Shown in pieces: positions 38,057-46,076 of a DNA stretch of 61,917 bases (position 1 is its first letter; every line of letters starts with the position of its first letter). The stretch is from a virus. The notes beneath the pieces were generated by a model. It made no database searches, was not told where the DNA came from, and saw nothing but the letters and a program-made list of their open reading frames with translations. The position numbers and the translations under genes are program-made. Location: IMG/VR virus record IMGVR_UViG_3300013120_000579, positions 1-61,917 of that record; one strand, written 5' to 3'.

Positions 38057-38104
38057 TCATAATATATTTTCGGAACAAATCAATAAGTTGTAAGTTAAAC
38101 TCTT

Positions 38105-38575
38105 ATGGCAAATGACTTAGAAAAAATAGCAAATTATCGTAATATACAATACCGCAAAAAGCTAGAAGCTTTAATTTTGAATATTCCGGTTCCAGTTACT
38201 ATCACACGCCGAGGTTTCGTAGCAAAAAAATCTACAGTAGATTTCGCTGGGTTAGTTAAAGGTGGAACATTTATTGCGTACGATGCAAAAGAGTGTATGT
38301 CTAAAACAAGTTTCCCATTAGCTAATATCAAGGATCACCAATTAACATATCTCAGAATGGTACGGGATATGGGTGGTATCGCGTTTTTTATGATACACTT
38401 TAAAGCTGTGTACTCCAATAAAGTTTTCTTAACACCTATAAGTTTTGTAGATACTTACTGGCTAGGAAATGGTCGCAAATCTATGCCTATAAAAGAATTT
38501 AAAAGCGAGTTATTAGTTGACATAAATGACTACTTACACCACGCTTTATTACTATTTAAAAAAGGGAAATTATAA
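38105..38575 (+). CDS. RecU-like Holliday junction resolvase
   Basis: A 156-residue protein with the RecU core: STVDFAGLVKGGTFIAYDAK (catalytic D and the D-x-K strand), then CMSKTSFPLANIKDHQLTYL and GGIAFFMIHF. RecU cleaves four-way junctions. Length is close to that of phage RecU relatives. No Shine-Dalgarno site is visible; the next gene starts directly after the TAA. It is the second resolvase-like enzyme in the module. Confidence 0.8.
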   Translation: MANDLEKIANYRNIQYRKKLEALILNIPVPVTITRRGFVAKKSTVDFAGLVKGGTFIAYDAKECMSKTSFPLANIKDHQLTYLRMVRDMGGIAFFMIHFKAVYSNKVFLTPISFVDTYWLGNGRKSMPIKEFKSELLVDINDYLHHALLLFKKGKL

Positions 38576-38929
38576 ATGATAACAGCTAAAGATGTAGCAC
38601 GTTTACTTAATATACACACTGGGGAAATCACAAACCTCGCCGGTAGTGCATGGGCTCCAGGAGATTATAATCCGTTGCAAGTAATAGCTCCTAAAACAGG
38701 GAGTGGTATGATCGGCTATTTGAAGTATCTTTCTGAAACTGCCCTAATACTCTCTCCTATTATACCTATAGAAAAAGTTAAAGAAGAAACTGAACTCTTA
38801 GCCGTAGATACATTAGTGCCGCTAGAAAAAATAGATTTAATTTTTAAATTACCCAACAAATCGGAAGAAAAAAATGACAATAAAAACAAAAAAAGTGATC
38901 GCAAGCGCAGCAGCGCTAAAAGTAAGTGA
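38576..38929 (+). CDS. unknown protein with basic C-terminal tail
   Basis: A 117-residue protein. The first ~85 residues look folded (ITAKDVARLLNIHTGEITNL suggests an HTH-like helix pair). The last 30 are Lys/Ser/Asn-rich and disordered. AGGGAAA precedes the start. Its end overlaps the dUTPase-like gene by 56 bases in another frame. Function unknown. Confidence 0.6.
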   Translation: MITAKDVARLLNIHTGEITNLAGSAWAPGDYNPLQVIAPKTGSGMIGYLKYLSETALILSPIIPIEKVKEETELLAVDTLVPLEKIDLIFKLPNKSEEKNDNKNKKSDRKRSSAKSK

Positions 38930-39302
38930 CGATGGGTTTATCATTGTTCTCTCAGCAGCAAGGAAAATAATAGTTGCAGGACAATCCCTCAAGAAAGTTC
39001 CAGTAGGGTGGGAAGTGCAGCTGCCAAAAACTAAATATGGTAGAGTAACAAATTTAAATTCTGCTTACGGAAATGTTCTAAGTGGTACATTATTCGTAGA
39101 AGAAGACTATGTTCCGGCTGGAAAAGAGACTACTTTGGAAGTGACAGTCAGAAATCATGGTTCATATCCAATTACAATAATCCTTGGACAAGAGATTGCA
39201 AGTTTGCAGGTATTGACGAAACCACCAAGTATTGGTATCGAAACAGTCAAAGCTTTTGAGGTTGAAACTGAGGAAACTGATGATAACGAAACTAACGAAT
39301 AA
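38874..39302 (+). CDS. dUTPase-fold protein
   Basis: A 142-residue protein. GWEVQLPKTKYGRVTNLNSA and YGNVLSGTLFVEED, then KETTLEVTVRNHGSYPITI and GQEIASLQVL, match the trimeric dUTPase/dCTP-deaminase jelly roll. The usual motif 3 GVIDxxYxG is not clear (NSAYGNVLSG sits there), so the catalytic Asp may be absent and a structural or regulatory dUTPase relative is possible. The C-terminus is acidic. GGAAGA Shine-Dalgarno site inside the previous gene. Confidence 0.6.
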   Translation: MTIKTKKVIASAAALKVSDDGFIIVLSAARKIIVAGQSLKKVPVGWEVQLPKTKYGRVTNLNSAYGNVLSGTLFVEEDYVPAGKETTLEVTVRNHGSYPITIILGQEIASLQVLTKPPSIGIETVKAFEVETEETDDNETNE

Positions 39303-39326
39303 TTACAGATGAATATAAAATAACCA

Positions 39327-39746
39327 ATGAATAAAATGACTGAAATGACTGAAAAAATAAATACTGATAAAGGAGACGACATACTAAACTTAGGAATCGG
39401 GAATCCTGTTAGAACTGTCACGATACAAAGTGTAGATAAAAATGAAATTACAATGAGGGATGAACGCAAGTCTGAAAAAATTTCATTTTCGGTAGAAGAC
39501 AATAACGGGAGAACTTTCGACATCTCAGATGTATGGGTTCTGGACCATAAAGGCGATCCTAAAATCCAAGGTTTATGGTTTACACTTTCCGCTGATAAAC
39601 AAATTTCACCAGGAAGCTCATTAGCAAAACTTATGTCATTCTACGAGGTAGGAAACCTAAAAGATTTTATCAATAAAGAAGTTCAAGTATACCCAGACGC
39701 AAAAGATTTTTTGGTCCTGGTAGCTTGTGATACAGAATCATTATAA
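39327..39746 (+). CDS. unknown protein, replication module
   Basis: A 139-residue protein with an N-terminal Met/Glu/Thr-rich leader, then a beta-rich region (VRTVTIQSVDKNEITMR, ISFSVEDNNGRTFDISDVWV) and SSLAKLMSFYEVGNLKDFIN. The fold could be an OB-like barrel, as in phage proteins of ssDNA metabolism, but no family is recognised. Confidence 0.6.
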   Translation: MNKMTEMTEKINTDKGDDILNLGIGNPVRTVTIQSVDKNEITMRDERKSEKISFSVEDNNGRTFDISDVWVLDHKGDPKIQGLWFTLSADKQISPGSSLAKLMSFYEVGNLKDFINKEVQVYPDAKDFLVLVACDTESL

Positions 39747-39763
39747 CCCAGGAAAAGGAAAAC

Positions 39764-42085
39764 ATGCAAACAAGTAAACAATTATTCCCAGCAATCAATA
39801 ATTTATATTCTTTAGGATTCACCAAAGAAGAAGTTGAAAAATTATGCTCTTTTCCAGAGAGTTTAGTTAATAAAGAGAAAGATGATAAAACAGAAACACT
39901 TGACCAAACTCGTGAAAATCAACGTGGGAGTACCGAAACAACGTACGAGGAATTAATAAGGAATTTATCAATTCTAGTTAGAGCAAAAACAAGCATGGCT
40001 TCAGCATCTGGAAAAAGTACTTACGATTCTAAAGAAATAGAGTTTTTTAAAATAGATAGTAAGACAACAGATGAAGATGAAGAACGTGAAGAAGGCAGTG
40101 AGCTGCTTTTGCGAAAAGCTAAAACACATGGTTTTGTGTTAGGGGCTAACAATTATGCAAACAGCATAAGCAGAGAAAAGGATGGCATTATTTTTAAGCG
40201 CCTAACAAAAAATTCCTTAGCAAAACTAGAATTATTTCGTAAAATATTAACTTTTGTAAAACATGATAATAGCTCACTGTTTCCTATAAACTTTTTTCAG
40301 AAAAGAGCATTTACAACAGTTACTGAGTTATACTCTTACCTGCGTACATCATTTCTGGAGAATCACGAGGATGCTAACAGATTTTTAAATACTTACGTTA
40401 AAATAGATGGTAGTTATAATGGTCACTCAAATAACTATTGTGACATTTTAACAGCTTTTTTAAAAAAAGTTTTTCCAAAAATTAAGCATACTCGCTTTAA
40501 TTATGAAGCAAAAAAACATCAAGCAACCTTTGATATATACTCCTCTAGTAAATACCTGAGGTTAATAACAGATGTTTTCGAAACAGATAACTCCAGATTT
40601 TTCTTAACGATGGCCCCAAGCGGAAACAGATCCTACATTTATAATAATGATTCCACTACCACTAATTTTAGATTACAAGTAATCCCTCATACAAATCCAA
40701 TGTATGACTATATAGATGCGGGAAGATTGTTCTTATCAAAAAACAAGGGTGTAAACCACCATGGTTATGAATCAGAACCATTCCTTGGTTCTGCTGTGTT
40801 AACTGAGCGAGAACCAGTTCTCCCCAGAGATTTTGTCTTAGAAGACTATCTTAATAGATTGCCAGCGGGCGCGCAAGAGGTTTTGGATACTAACGATCTG
40901 CTCTTACTTACTAAAAGGCACGAACAGAGGGCGTCTAGAGCTGAGGAAGAAGGTAAACAAAAAGAAAAGTTAAAAGCCAAAATTAAAGAAAAAATTAAAG
41001 TATTAGATGAAGGCGGAAAACTCACTATCAATGAGGTAACATACACAAAAGATTTTATCTCCTATGAAGATCAGAAGTTAACCTTTGATATCCCAGATGA
41101 TGTCAAAGATCCAGAAGTAAAAAACTGGGCTCATACCATCTTAGTAAAAGCTACAGATTACCATGATCTAGAAAGGGTCACTTTTGATAATGTCTTAGGC
41201 AGGTTCCTGGATTATCTTGCATCAAAACAAGATTATTCTAGATACAGTAAAATGTTTATTAAAGATGAGACTACCAGCTGGAAAACACTACGAGGCACAA
41301 TTGGGGATGTCGCATTTAAAATAGAAATACGAACACTGACTAATTCTGATGGAATATCCAGTGAGCGGACTTACATAAATGGGTATCGTATTAACCGTGA
41401 AGAAGTTAGGGCCTGTGTAGAAAGAGGGTTATGTTTCGAGAAACAATCTGATTTTGACTATTTCCTTAAAGAAGTGAGCAAGTGTTCCTTAAAATTCCAT
41501 AGATACTTACAAACAGGTGTGGACATTGCTCCATATGACAACTTTGAACAAGCCCAGTTAAGTATTAAACTAGTAATAGAAAGACGTAAAAATCTTAATT
41601 ATCTGTCTGTTGCTGATAAGCTTTATAAAATTAAAGATACACAAAAAATTATTAAATTGCAAAATAGCAGAGACCTGATGGATGTTGTAAATGTATTAAT
41701 GAATTCAGCAATTGTAGAAGGAGTTCTAATAGACGATATAAAAGTAGTTATTGATGGAGCAAAAAAAGCTTACACTACTGCTATCGAAAAAAGTAAAGAA
41801 CTTCTAAAACACGCTGAAACTATGTTTAATATACAAGTTGCAAAACATACAATGACTAATGGAAACACCATCGAGGGTTATCTCATTAATGGGCAAACAC
41901 GAAGTTACGTCCTAGAAATAAAAGAAGGCTCAGACGGCCGCAACGGTGTATATGATTACCCAAGTGGTAATTACATATGCATAGTTGACAAAAGCAAAAG
42001 CCAAGTGGGAGCTGACAAGGTAGTCAATCGGATCTACGCATTACATAATGACAGTCGATTAGCTACACAAATCAGCACTCTTTAA
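39764..42085 (+). CDS. large protein of unknown function upstream of the Ubl-JAB-E1 genes
   Basis: A 773-residue soluble protein with AGGAAAAGGA before the ATG. The N-terminal ~110 residues are charged and partly disordered. Residues about 130-330 are mixed. A Lys/Glu coiled segment lies around 395-420. A C-terminal domain contains CVERGLCFEKQSDFDYFLK and GYLINGQTRSYVLEIKEG. No nucleotide-binding or nuclease motif is evident. It ends 49 bases before the ubiquitin-like gene and may belong to the same transcript, so it could be a partner or target of that system (speculative). Confidence 0.65.
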   Translation: MQTSKQLFPAINNLYSLGFTKEEVEKLCSFPESLVNKEKDDKTETLDQTRENQRGSTETTYEELIRNLSILVRAKTSMASASGKSTYDSKEIEFFKIDSKTTDEDEEREEGSELLLRKAKTHGFVLGANNYANSISREKDGIIFKRLTKNSLAKLELFRKILTFVKHDNSSLFPINFFQKRAFTTVTELYSYLRTSFLENHEDANRFLNTYVKIDGSYNGHSNNYCDILTAFLKKVFPKIKHTRFNYEAKKHQATFDIYSSSKYLRLITDVFETDNSRFFLTMAPSGNRSYIYNNDSTTTNFRLQVIPHTNPMYDYIDAGRLFLSKNKGVNHHGYESEPFLGSAVLTEREPVLPRDFVLEDYLNRLPAGAQEVLDTNDLLLLTKRHEQRASRAEEEGKQKEKLKAKIKEKIKVLDEGGKLTINEVTYTKDFISYEDQKLTFDIPDDVKDPEVKNWAHTILVKATDYHDLERVTFDNVLGRFLDYLASKQDYSRYSKMFIKDETTSWKTLRGTIGDVAFKIEIRTLTNSDGISSERTYINGYRINREEVRACVERGLCFEKQSDFDYFLKEVSKCSLKFHRYLQTGVDIAPYDNFEQAQLSIKLVIERRKNLNYLSVADKLYKIKDTQKIIKLQNSRDLMDVVNVLMNSAIVEGVLIDDIKVVIDGAKKAYTTAIEKSKELLKHAETMFNIQVAKHTMTNGNTIEGYLINGQTRSYVLEIKEGSDGRNGVYDYPSGNYICIVDKSKSQVGADKVVNRIYALHNDSRLATQISTL

Positions 42086-42134
42086 ATATTTAAATTAACT
42101 TGTTAACAATACACTACCGAGGTAAAGTAGAAAC

Positions 42135-42383
42135 ATGGCACTAAAGAGAAAAAGTCTAGACAAAGCGCTGACAAAAATCAAATATAAAGTGGTCAGTACC
42201 AGAGGCCACAGTGATTTCGAAGAAGATGCAGAAATTGCGATAGATAACATTCGTGACCTTTGTGAAAATGAAGCAAAATGGGCGATGATTGATGGGAACT
42301 TTGTAAATCCCAACGACATGACCATCGATATGTTAGTTGATGCAGAAGACGTCACACTGATTAATTCACTTGTCGGCGGCTAA
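42135..42383 (+). CDS. ubiquitin-like / MoaD-ThiS-like small modifier ending in Gly-Gly
   Basis: An 82-residue protein whose last residues, EDVTLINSLVGG, match the tail of beta-grasp carriers (compare VxxIPPVxGG in MoaD/ThiS). Before it, KIKYKVVSTRGHSDF fits the first beta hairpin, EIAIDNIRDLCENEAKWAM the central helix, and MIDGNFVNPNDMTIDMLVD the later strands, so the beta-grasp order is plausible along the whole length. No residues follow the GG, so no maturation would be needed. The next two genes encode a JAB protease and an E1-like enzyme. GAGGTA lies 12 bases upstream of the ATG. The call rests on the tail plus context. Confidence 0.7.
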   Translation: MALKRKSLDKALTKIKYKVVSTRGHSDFEEDAEIAIDNIRDLCENEAKWAMIDGNFVNPNDMTIDMLVDAEDVTLINSLVGG

Positions 42384-42396
42384 TCTAATAATCTGA

Positions 42397-42432
42397 TAAT
42401 AATGGCTAGGGCTACAGTCTTAGCCATTATTA
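42397..42432 (+). promoter_or_regulatory. perfect 12-bp hairpin between the Ubl and JAB genes
   Basis: TAATAATGGCTA (42397-42408) pairs perfectly with TAGCCATTATTA (42421-42432) around a 12-base loop. No T-run follows. It could stabilise the 3' end of a Ubl mRNA, act as a partial terminator, or be a processing site that sets a Ubl excess over the enzymes. Confidence 0.6.
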
Positions 42433-42452
42433 CATTAAATGGGAAACTAAAG

Positions 42453-42992
42453 ATGGAAAAAATTAAATGCTACTTAGATATTAAACCATTAATAGCGGTA
42501 ATCACGTACGGCAATACATCCACAGATGATGAGGTCTGTGGCGGTCTTCTTGGAATCAACCAAGCAAATAATGGCTGGATTCGAATAATGGACTTTGATC
42601 CTTGGAAAAATATTGGACGAAATAATACACGAGTAGATTATGTCCCAAATCCAAACGATCTTCTAAACACTTTGAAAAAAACCACTCATATAAATCCCAA
42701 TGCAAATCGTGACTTCGTTGGAGTATTCCACACGCATCCGGGGTTAAGTATTCCAATACCATCTCATACAGACATATTTGGTAACGGTCAAGGAGAAGCA
42801 AACAATTCAGGATATGCTGGAATTTATTTAATCTATTCTCCGGGATGTGCTCGATTTTCGGCCCAGTATTACGACGGAGAAGAATTTGGATTCAAAGAAG
42901 TTGAAGTTATTGTAAAAGAAATAGAGTCACACAGAACAGCATTTAATGAATCAGCTATAACTGATAACATGAAACATGGAGATATGATATAA
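42453..42992 (+). CDS. JAB/JAMM metalloprotease (deubiquitinase-like)
   Basis: A 179-residue protein. The JAMM zinc motif is complete: E27 in DEVCGGLLG, H93 and H95 in GVFHTHPG, and S104/D107 in PSHTD. The H-to-S spacing is one residue longer than the common HxHx7SxxD. JAB enzymes cleave after the Gly-Gly of ubiquitin-like modifiers. I place the start at 42453. An upstream in-frame ATG (42402) lies inside the hairpin arm and would add non-conserved residues. It overlaps no neighbour; the E1-like gene follows directly after its stop. Confidence 0.85.
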   Translation: MEKIKCYLDIKPLIAVITYGNTSTDDEVCGGLLGINQANNGWIRIMDFDPWKNIGRNNTRVDYVPNPNDLLNTLKKTTHINPNANRDFVGVFHTHPGLSIPIPSHTDIFGNGQGEANNSGYAGIYLIYSPGCARFSAQYYDGEEFGFKEVEVIVKEIESHRTAFNESAITDNMKHGDMI

Positions 42993-43586
42993 ATGGCAAA
43001 GAATGTATTGATAGTTGGGGCCGGTGGAATCGGTAGCTGGCTTGCTTTTTTTCTTGATGATCTAAATCATCATGAACAAACAGATCATCTACTCATCACT
43101 TTTGCAGACGATGATGAAGTAGAGACAAAAAATATTAAATACCAGAACTTTGGTATAGAAGACGTAACAGATTACAAAGTTGAAAGTTTAGCAGCTAGGT
43201 ACGGTTTTGAGAAGATAGCTAAAAGAATAACAGAAGCAAAACAATTGAAAGACTATGACTTAATCATAAGTTGTGTTGATAACCCTGCTTTTAGAAGATT
43301 ACTGTTTACCACAGCTGAAAAAATGGATTTCTATTGGATTGATTTAAGATCTGAAGGAAAAGGAATCGCTTTCTATTCAAAGAATAAGAAAAATACTCTT
43401 AAAAAGATGTTAGCCACTCTTCCTAAAGAAGATGGCGAAGACAAAAGTTGCCAACTCGAATATGAATTAGAGCAAGGGATCATTCAACAAGGTAACAAAA
43501 TAGTAGCAGCTATTGGCTCACAGATGTTATTAAATTGGGCCAGAAATGAGAACGTACCAATAGAGGATGTGAGATTATATGGCTAA
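42993..43586 (+). CDS. ThiF/MoeB/E1-like adenylating enzyme
   Basis: A 197-residue protein. It has the Rossmann GAGGIGS motif (9-15), DDDEVE (39-44) followed by KNIKYQN, and LIISCVDNPAFRR, the standard adenylation-domain order of ThiF-superfamily enzymes. These activate the C-terminal glycine of Ubl proteins with ATP. It is short: only the adenylation domain is present, and Cys in KSCQLEYE is the one candidate for a thioester or metal position. A GGAGA Shine-Dalgarno site lies in the JAB gene end, so the two are coupled. Confidence 0.8.
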   Translation: MAKNVLIVGAGGIGSWLAFFLDDLNHHEQTDHLLITFADDDEVETKNIKYQNFGIEDVTDYKVESLAARYGFEKIAKRITEAKQLKDYDLIISCVDNPAFRRLLFTTAEKMDFYWIDLRSEGKGIAFYSKNKKNTLKKMLATLPKEDGEDKSCQLEYELEQGIIQQGNKIVAAIGSQMLLNWARNENVPIEDVRLYG

Positions 43587-43875
43587 TGTAAACACGCTTG
43601 GTCAACAAGCCGGAAAACCGCCAAGGCAAATGAGGAGACAATCAAGAGATTTTAAAGAAATTTGGAATATACAAAGCAATATGGATGTATCTGATGAGCG
43701 TTGGGATTCTATTTACCATAACTGGGAAAACCCGAAAAAATGTAGTAATAATAGACCAGGACATAAATGTATTGTCTGCGAGGAAGTAGCAAGAACTGGA
43801 CAGTACGTTAACAAAACAACCGGAGAAATATACGATAAGAATGGAAAAATTAAACATAAACAAACTACTAAGTGA
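43579..43875 (+). CDS. small cysteine-containing protein after the E1-like gene, unknown
   Basis: A 98-residue protein starting 8 bases inside the E1-like gene, so translationally coupled. Basic, with KKCSNNRPGHKCIVCEEV, a possible zinc knuckle, and a Lys/Thr-rich end. It is too short and lacks the pattern of a canonical E2, but its position and Cys cluster make it a candidate partner of the Ubl system. Its end overlaps the next gene. Confidence 0.6.
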   Translation: MANVNTLGQQAGKPPRQMRRQSRDFKEIWNIQSNMDVSDERWDSIYHNWENPKKCSNNRPGHKCIVCEEVARTGQYVNKTTGEIYDKNGKIKHKQTTK

Positions 43876-44356
43876 TAAAGGAATATTGGTATTAATACTT
43901 TTATTACTTGCAATGCTTATATTTAGTATGTGGGCATACCAAGAGTTTATTCCTTTTACACAAGCGGCACACAACGTAACTATTTTATTGTGCATGTATA
44001 TAGTTGGGTACTTCTTGGCTAACATAATTGAATCTTATTTACACACTACAAAAATAACGAAGGTAACAAATGTTTCAATGTCGAAGAAACCAAAGCCCCG
44101 GGTAAAGAAAATAGATAAGCCAACAAAAGCAAAAGCTGAACCAGCGAAAAAAACAAAAGCTGAACCAGCGAAAAAAACAAAAGCTGACGAATCCAAGAAA
44201 TTTAAAGAACACTCTGTGGAGCCTGTTCCTGCTGATCAAGACGCCAAAGTGCATGAGGCACTCACAGGCAAAAATAACCTATCTAACCCAGACGCAGATG
44301 TTCATCATAGAGTTAGTAAAGCATCAGCAATAATGGACAAATTTACAAATGAGTAG
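43841..44356 (+). CDS. membrane protein with Lys/Pro/Ala-rich repeat tail
   Basis: A 171-residue protein. Two hydrophobic segments (about 14-32, GILVLILLLLAMLIFSMWA, and 45-62) are followed by a basic, disordered region with tandem KAEPAKKT repeats and a charged end. The cytosolic lysine-rich tail could bind nucleic acid or be a modification target. Overlaps both neighbours by short out-of-frame stretches. Function unknown. Confidence 0.6.
   Translation: MEKLNINKLLSDKGILVLILLLLAMLIFSMWAYQEFIPFTQAAHNVTILLCMYIVGYFLANIIESYLHTTKITKVTNVSMSKKPKPRVKKIDKPTKAKAEPAKKTKAEPAKKTKADESKKFKEHSVEPVPADQDAKVHEALTGKNNLSNPDADVHHRVSKASAIMDKFTNE
44135..44182 (+). repeat. 24-bp tandem repeat (two full copies)
   Basis: The unit GCTGAACCAGCGAAAAAAAC plus AAAA occurs at 44135-44158 and 44159-44182, with a partial third copy after it. 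It encodes the KAEPAKKT repeats of the membrane protein. The A7 runs are prone to slippage, so copy number may vary. Confidence 0.9.
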
Positions 44357-45044
44357 TAAAATATTAATAGTTGGAGACTTGCATGGCAACTATACAGGCC
44401 TTGCAAGTCTTCTAAAAAAAGATAAATTTCTTTTAGCTTTTCAATTAGGTGACCTGGGGCTGTATACAGACTTTAAAGCGGCGCATGCAGATAAAAAAGC
44501 CTGGAGCCATAACGAAGCTGAAATGGCAAAGTTTATTAATGACTACCAAAACGGTAACATAGAAGCATTACCATGCCCAGTTTATTATATCAAAGGTAAT
44601 CATGACGACTACGACAATGGTAAGGCGTTAGAAGTACTGAATTTATTTAGTATAAACAATCGCTCGTTACACGTAGCGGGGAATGGGATCACTGTGGCCG
44701 GCTTCGGTGGAATCTACTCACCTGTTAAATTTAAATGGGGAGTGGAAAAGCTAAAAGGTAGGAATAAAAGATTTTATACAGAAGATGAATTAGTAGATTT
44801 TATTAATAAATTTCAGGATGAGCCAATCGATGTATTAATCACACATGAGGCTGCAGTAGGATTTATGCCAAATCGTGAAGAAGGTAAAGAAAAACTAAGA
44901 TATCTTGTAAATTGTATAGAACCTAAATATTATCTCCATGGTCATCATCATTACGCTTATGAAACATCTTGGGGAGAAATGAGTATAATTGGTATTGGTA
45001 ACTTTGGAGTTAACTCTGATGCATATAGGATAATAGAATTTTAA
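44349..45044 (+). CDS. calcineurin-like metallophosphoesterase
   Basis: A 231-residue protein with all five motifs: GDLHGN, FQLGDLG, KGNHDDYD, LITHEA and HGHHHYAYE. The family hydrolyses phosphomono- or diesters with two metals (Ser/Thr phosphatases, nucleases, cyclic nucleotide enzymes). Substrate cannot be told from sequence. It starts within the previous gene end, in the middle of the plus-strand module. Confidence 0.8.
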   Translation: MSSKILIVGDLHGNYTGLASLLKKDKFLLAFQLGDLGLYTDFKAAHADKKAWSHNEAEMAKFINDYQNGNIEALPCPVYYIKGNHDDYDNGKALEVLNLFSINNRSLHVAGNGITVAGFGGIYSPVKFKWGVEKLKGRNKRFYTEDELVDFINKFQDEPIDVLITHEAAVGFMPNREEGKEKLRYLVNCIEPKYYLHGHHHYAYETSWGEMSIIGIGNFGVNSDAYRIIEF

Positions 45045-45054
45045 AGAGGCAGAA

Positions 45055-45243
45055 ATGAATAAACAACAAAAAGCTTTCAGAAGACAACACAAACTACTAG
45101 AGTTAAAAAATCGAATTAAAGGTAAACTTGGTGAGGCACAGTGGAAACGTAAAAGTAACAAACTAAAATTCCACACGAAACGATTAAGTATCTTAGAATT
45201 AATGCCCAATAGTACTTGGGGTAAACCGAACCAACGAGTGTAG
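45055..45243 (+). CDS. small very basic protein, unknown
   Basis: A 62-residue Lys/Arg-rich helical protein (NKQQKAFRRQHKLLELKN, KRKSNKLKFHTKRL) with an AGAGG Shine-Dalgarno site. It lies between the phosphoesterase and the sigma factor genes and probably binds nucleic acid. No family recognised. Confidence 0.55.
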   Translation: MNKQQKAFRRQHKLLELKNRIKGKLGEAQWKRKSNKLKFHTKRLSILELMPNSTWGKPNQRV

Positions 45244-45247
45244 AGAA

Positions 45248-46042
45248 ATGATAGACGACTACCTAGCCAGCATTGGGGATGCTGAGCCTTTACCTAAAAA
45301 GAGAGAAAGAGAGGTACTAAAATCAGCTAAGCGTGGCAATGCTTTAAATTACGAGCTACTGATGAGAAGTAACCTAAAATTTGTTATAACCGTAGCTAAG
45401 AGATACCAAGGTCAAGGGTTAGATTTGGAAGATCTCATAGCCGAAGGGAACTTCGGTCTTGTCAAAGCTTTCAACAAATTTGATATAGAAAGAAATGTCA
45501 AGTTTATTACGTATGGTGTCTGGTGGATTCGGCAAACTATTTTGAATGCTATCCATGAAAATGCTAAATTAATTAGACTCCCGATTAACAAATTGACCAA
45601 CGTAGCAAAAACAAACAAAGCTATGGAAATCTTATCAGAAAAACTCGGAAGAGCGCCTTCAGTAGCTGAAATTTCCGAGTATTTGGAGAATCCAGATATA
45701 GTAAAAGATATGAAATTTAATTACTCCTACGTTTATCTGGACGCCCCACAAACTGATGATGGAAAAAATTTAAATAACGTCATCAAAAATCCTAACTCCA
45801 GCCCTGGAGAATACGAGCTTGAATTTCGAAAAGAGCTTAATGACATAATAAAAGATTTTCCCGAGAGAGAAAAGACAATAATAGAAATGTATTATGGAAT
45901 TGGGTATGTAAGAAATTATACACTTAAAGAAATCGGTGAAAAATATAGCTTAACAAGAGAAAGGATTAGGCAAATTAAAGAAAAGGTAATCGCAAAACTT
46001 AGATTGAAGCACAGACAGGAGAAACTGAGAATCTATTTGTAA
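45248..46042 (+). CDS. sigma70-family RNA polymerase sigma factor
   Basis: A 264-residue protein with regions 1.2 to 4. MIDDYLASIGDAEPL is region 1.2, LMRSNLKFVITVAKRYQGQG is 2.1, LEDLIAEGNFGLVKAFNKFD is 2.2, KFITYGVWWIRQTILNAI is 2.3-2.4, region 3 follows, and TLKEIGEKYSLTRERIRQIK is the region 4 HTH. It is close to host group 1/2 sigma factors in the core region, suggesting capture from a bacterium. Probably redirects host polymerase to phage promoters at middle or late times. Confidence 0.9.
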   Translation: MIDDYLASIGDAEPLPKKREREVLKSAKRGNALNYELLMRSNLKFVITVAKRYQGQGLDLEDLIAEGNFGLVKAFNKFDIERNVKFITYGVWWIRQTILNAIHENAKLIRLPINKLTNVAKTNKAMEILSEKLGRAPSVAEISEYLENPDIVKDMKFNYSYVYLDAPQTDDGKNLNNVIKNPNSSPGEYELEFRKELNDIIKDFPEREKTIIEMYYGIGYVRNYTLKEIGEKYSLTRERIRQIKEKVIAKLRLKHRQEKLRIYL

Positions 46043-46076
46043 GTTATAAGTTACAAGTTACAAACCAAAAACAGGA

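Noticed and set aside
42402-42452. Upstream start for the JAB protein
   Set aside because: The ATG lies inside a perfect hairpin arm, and the added 17 residues are encoded by the hairpin itself, so they are unlikely to be conserved protein.
43579-43875. E2 conjugating enzyme
   Set aside because: Only 98 residues, no E2-like strand pattern or HPN motif; the cysteines look like a zinc knuckle.
44135-44182. CRISPR-like or iteron repeats
   Set aside because: Two in-frame 24-base copies inside a coding region encoding KAEPAKKT; no spacers and no origin features.
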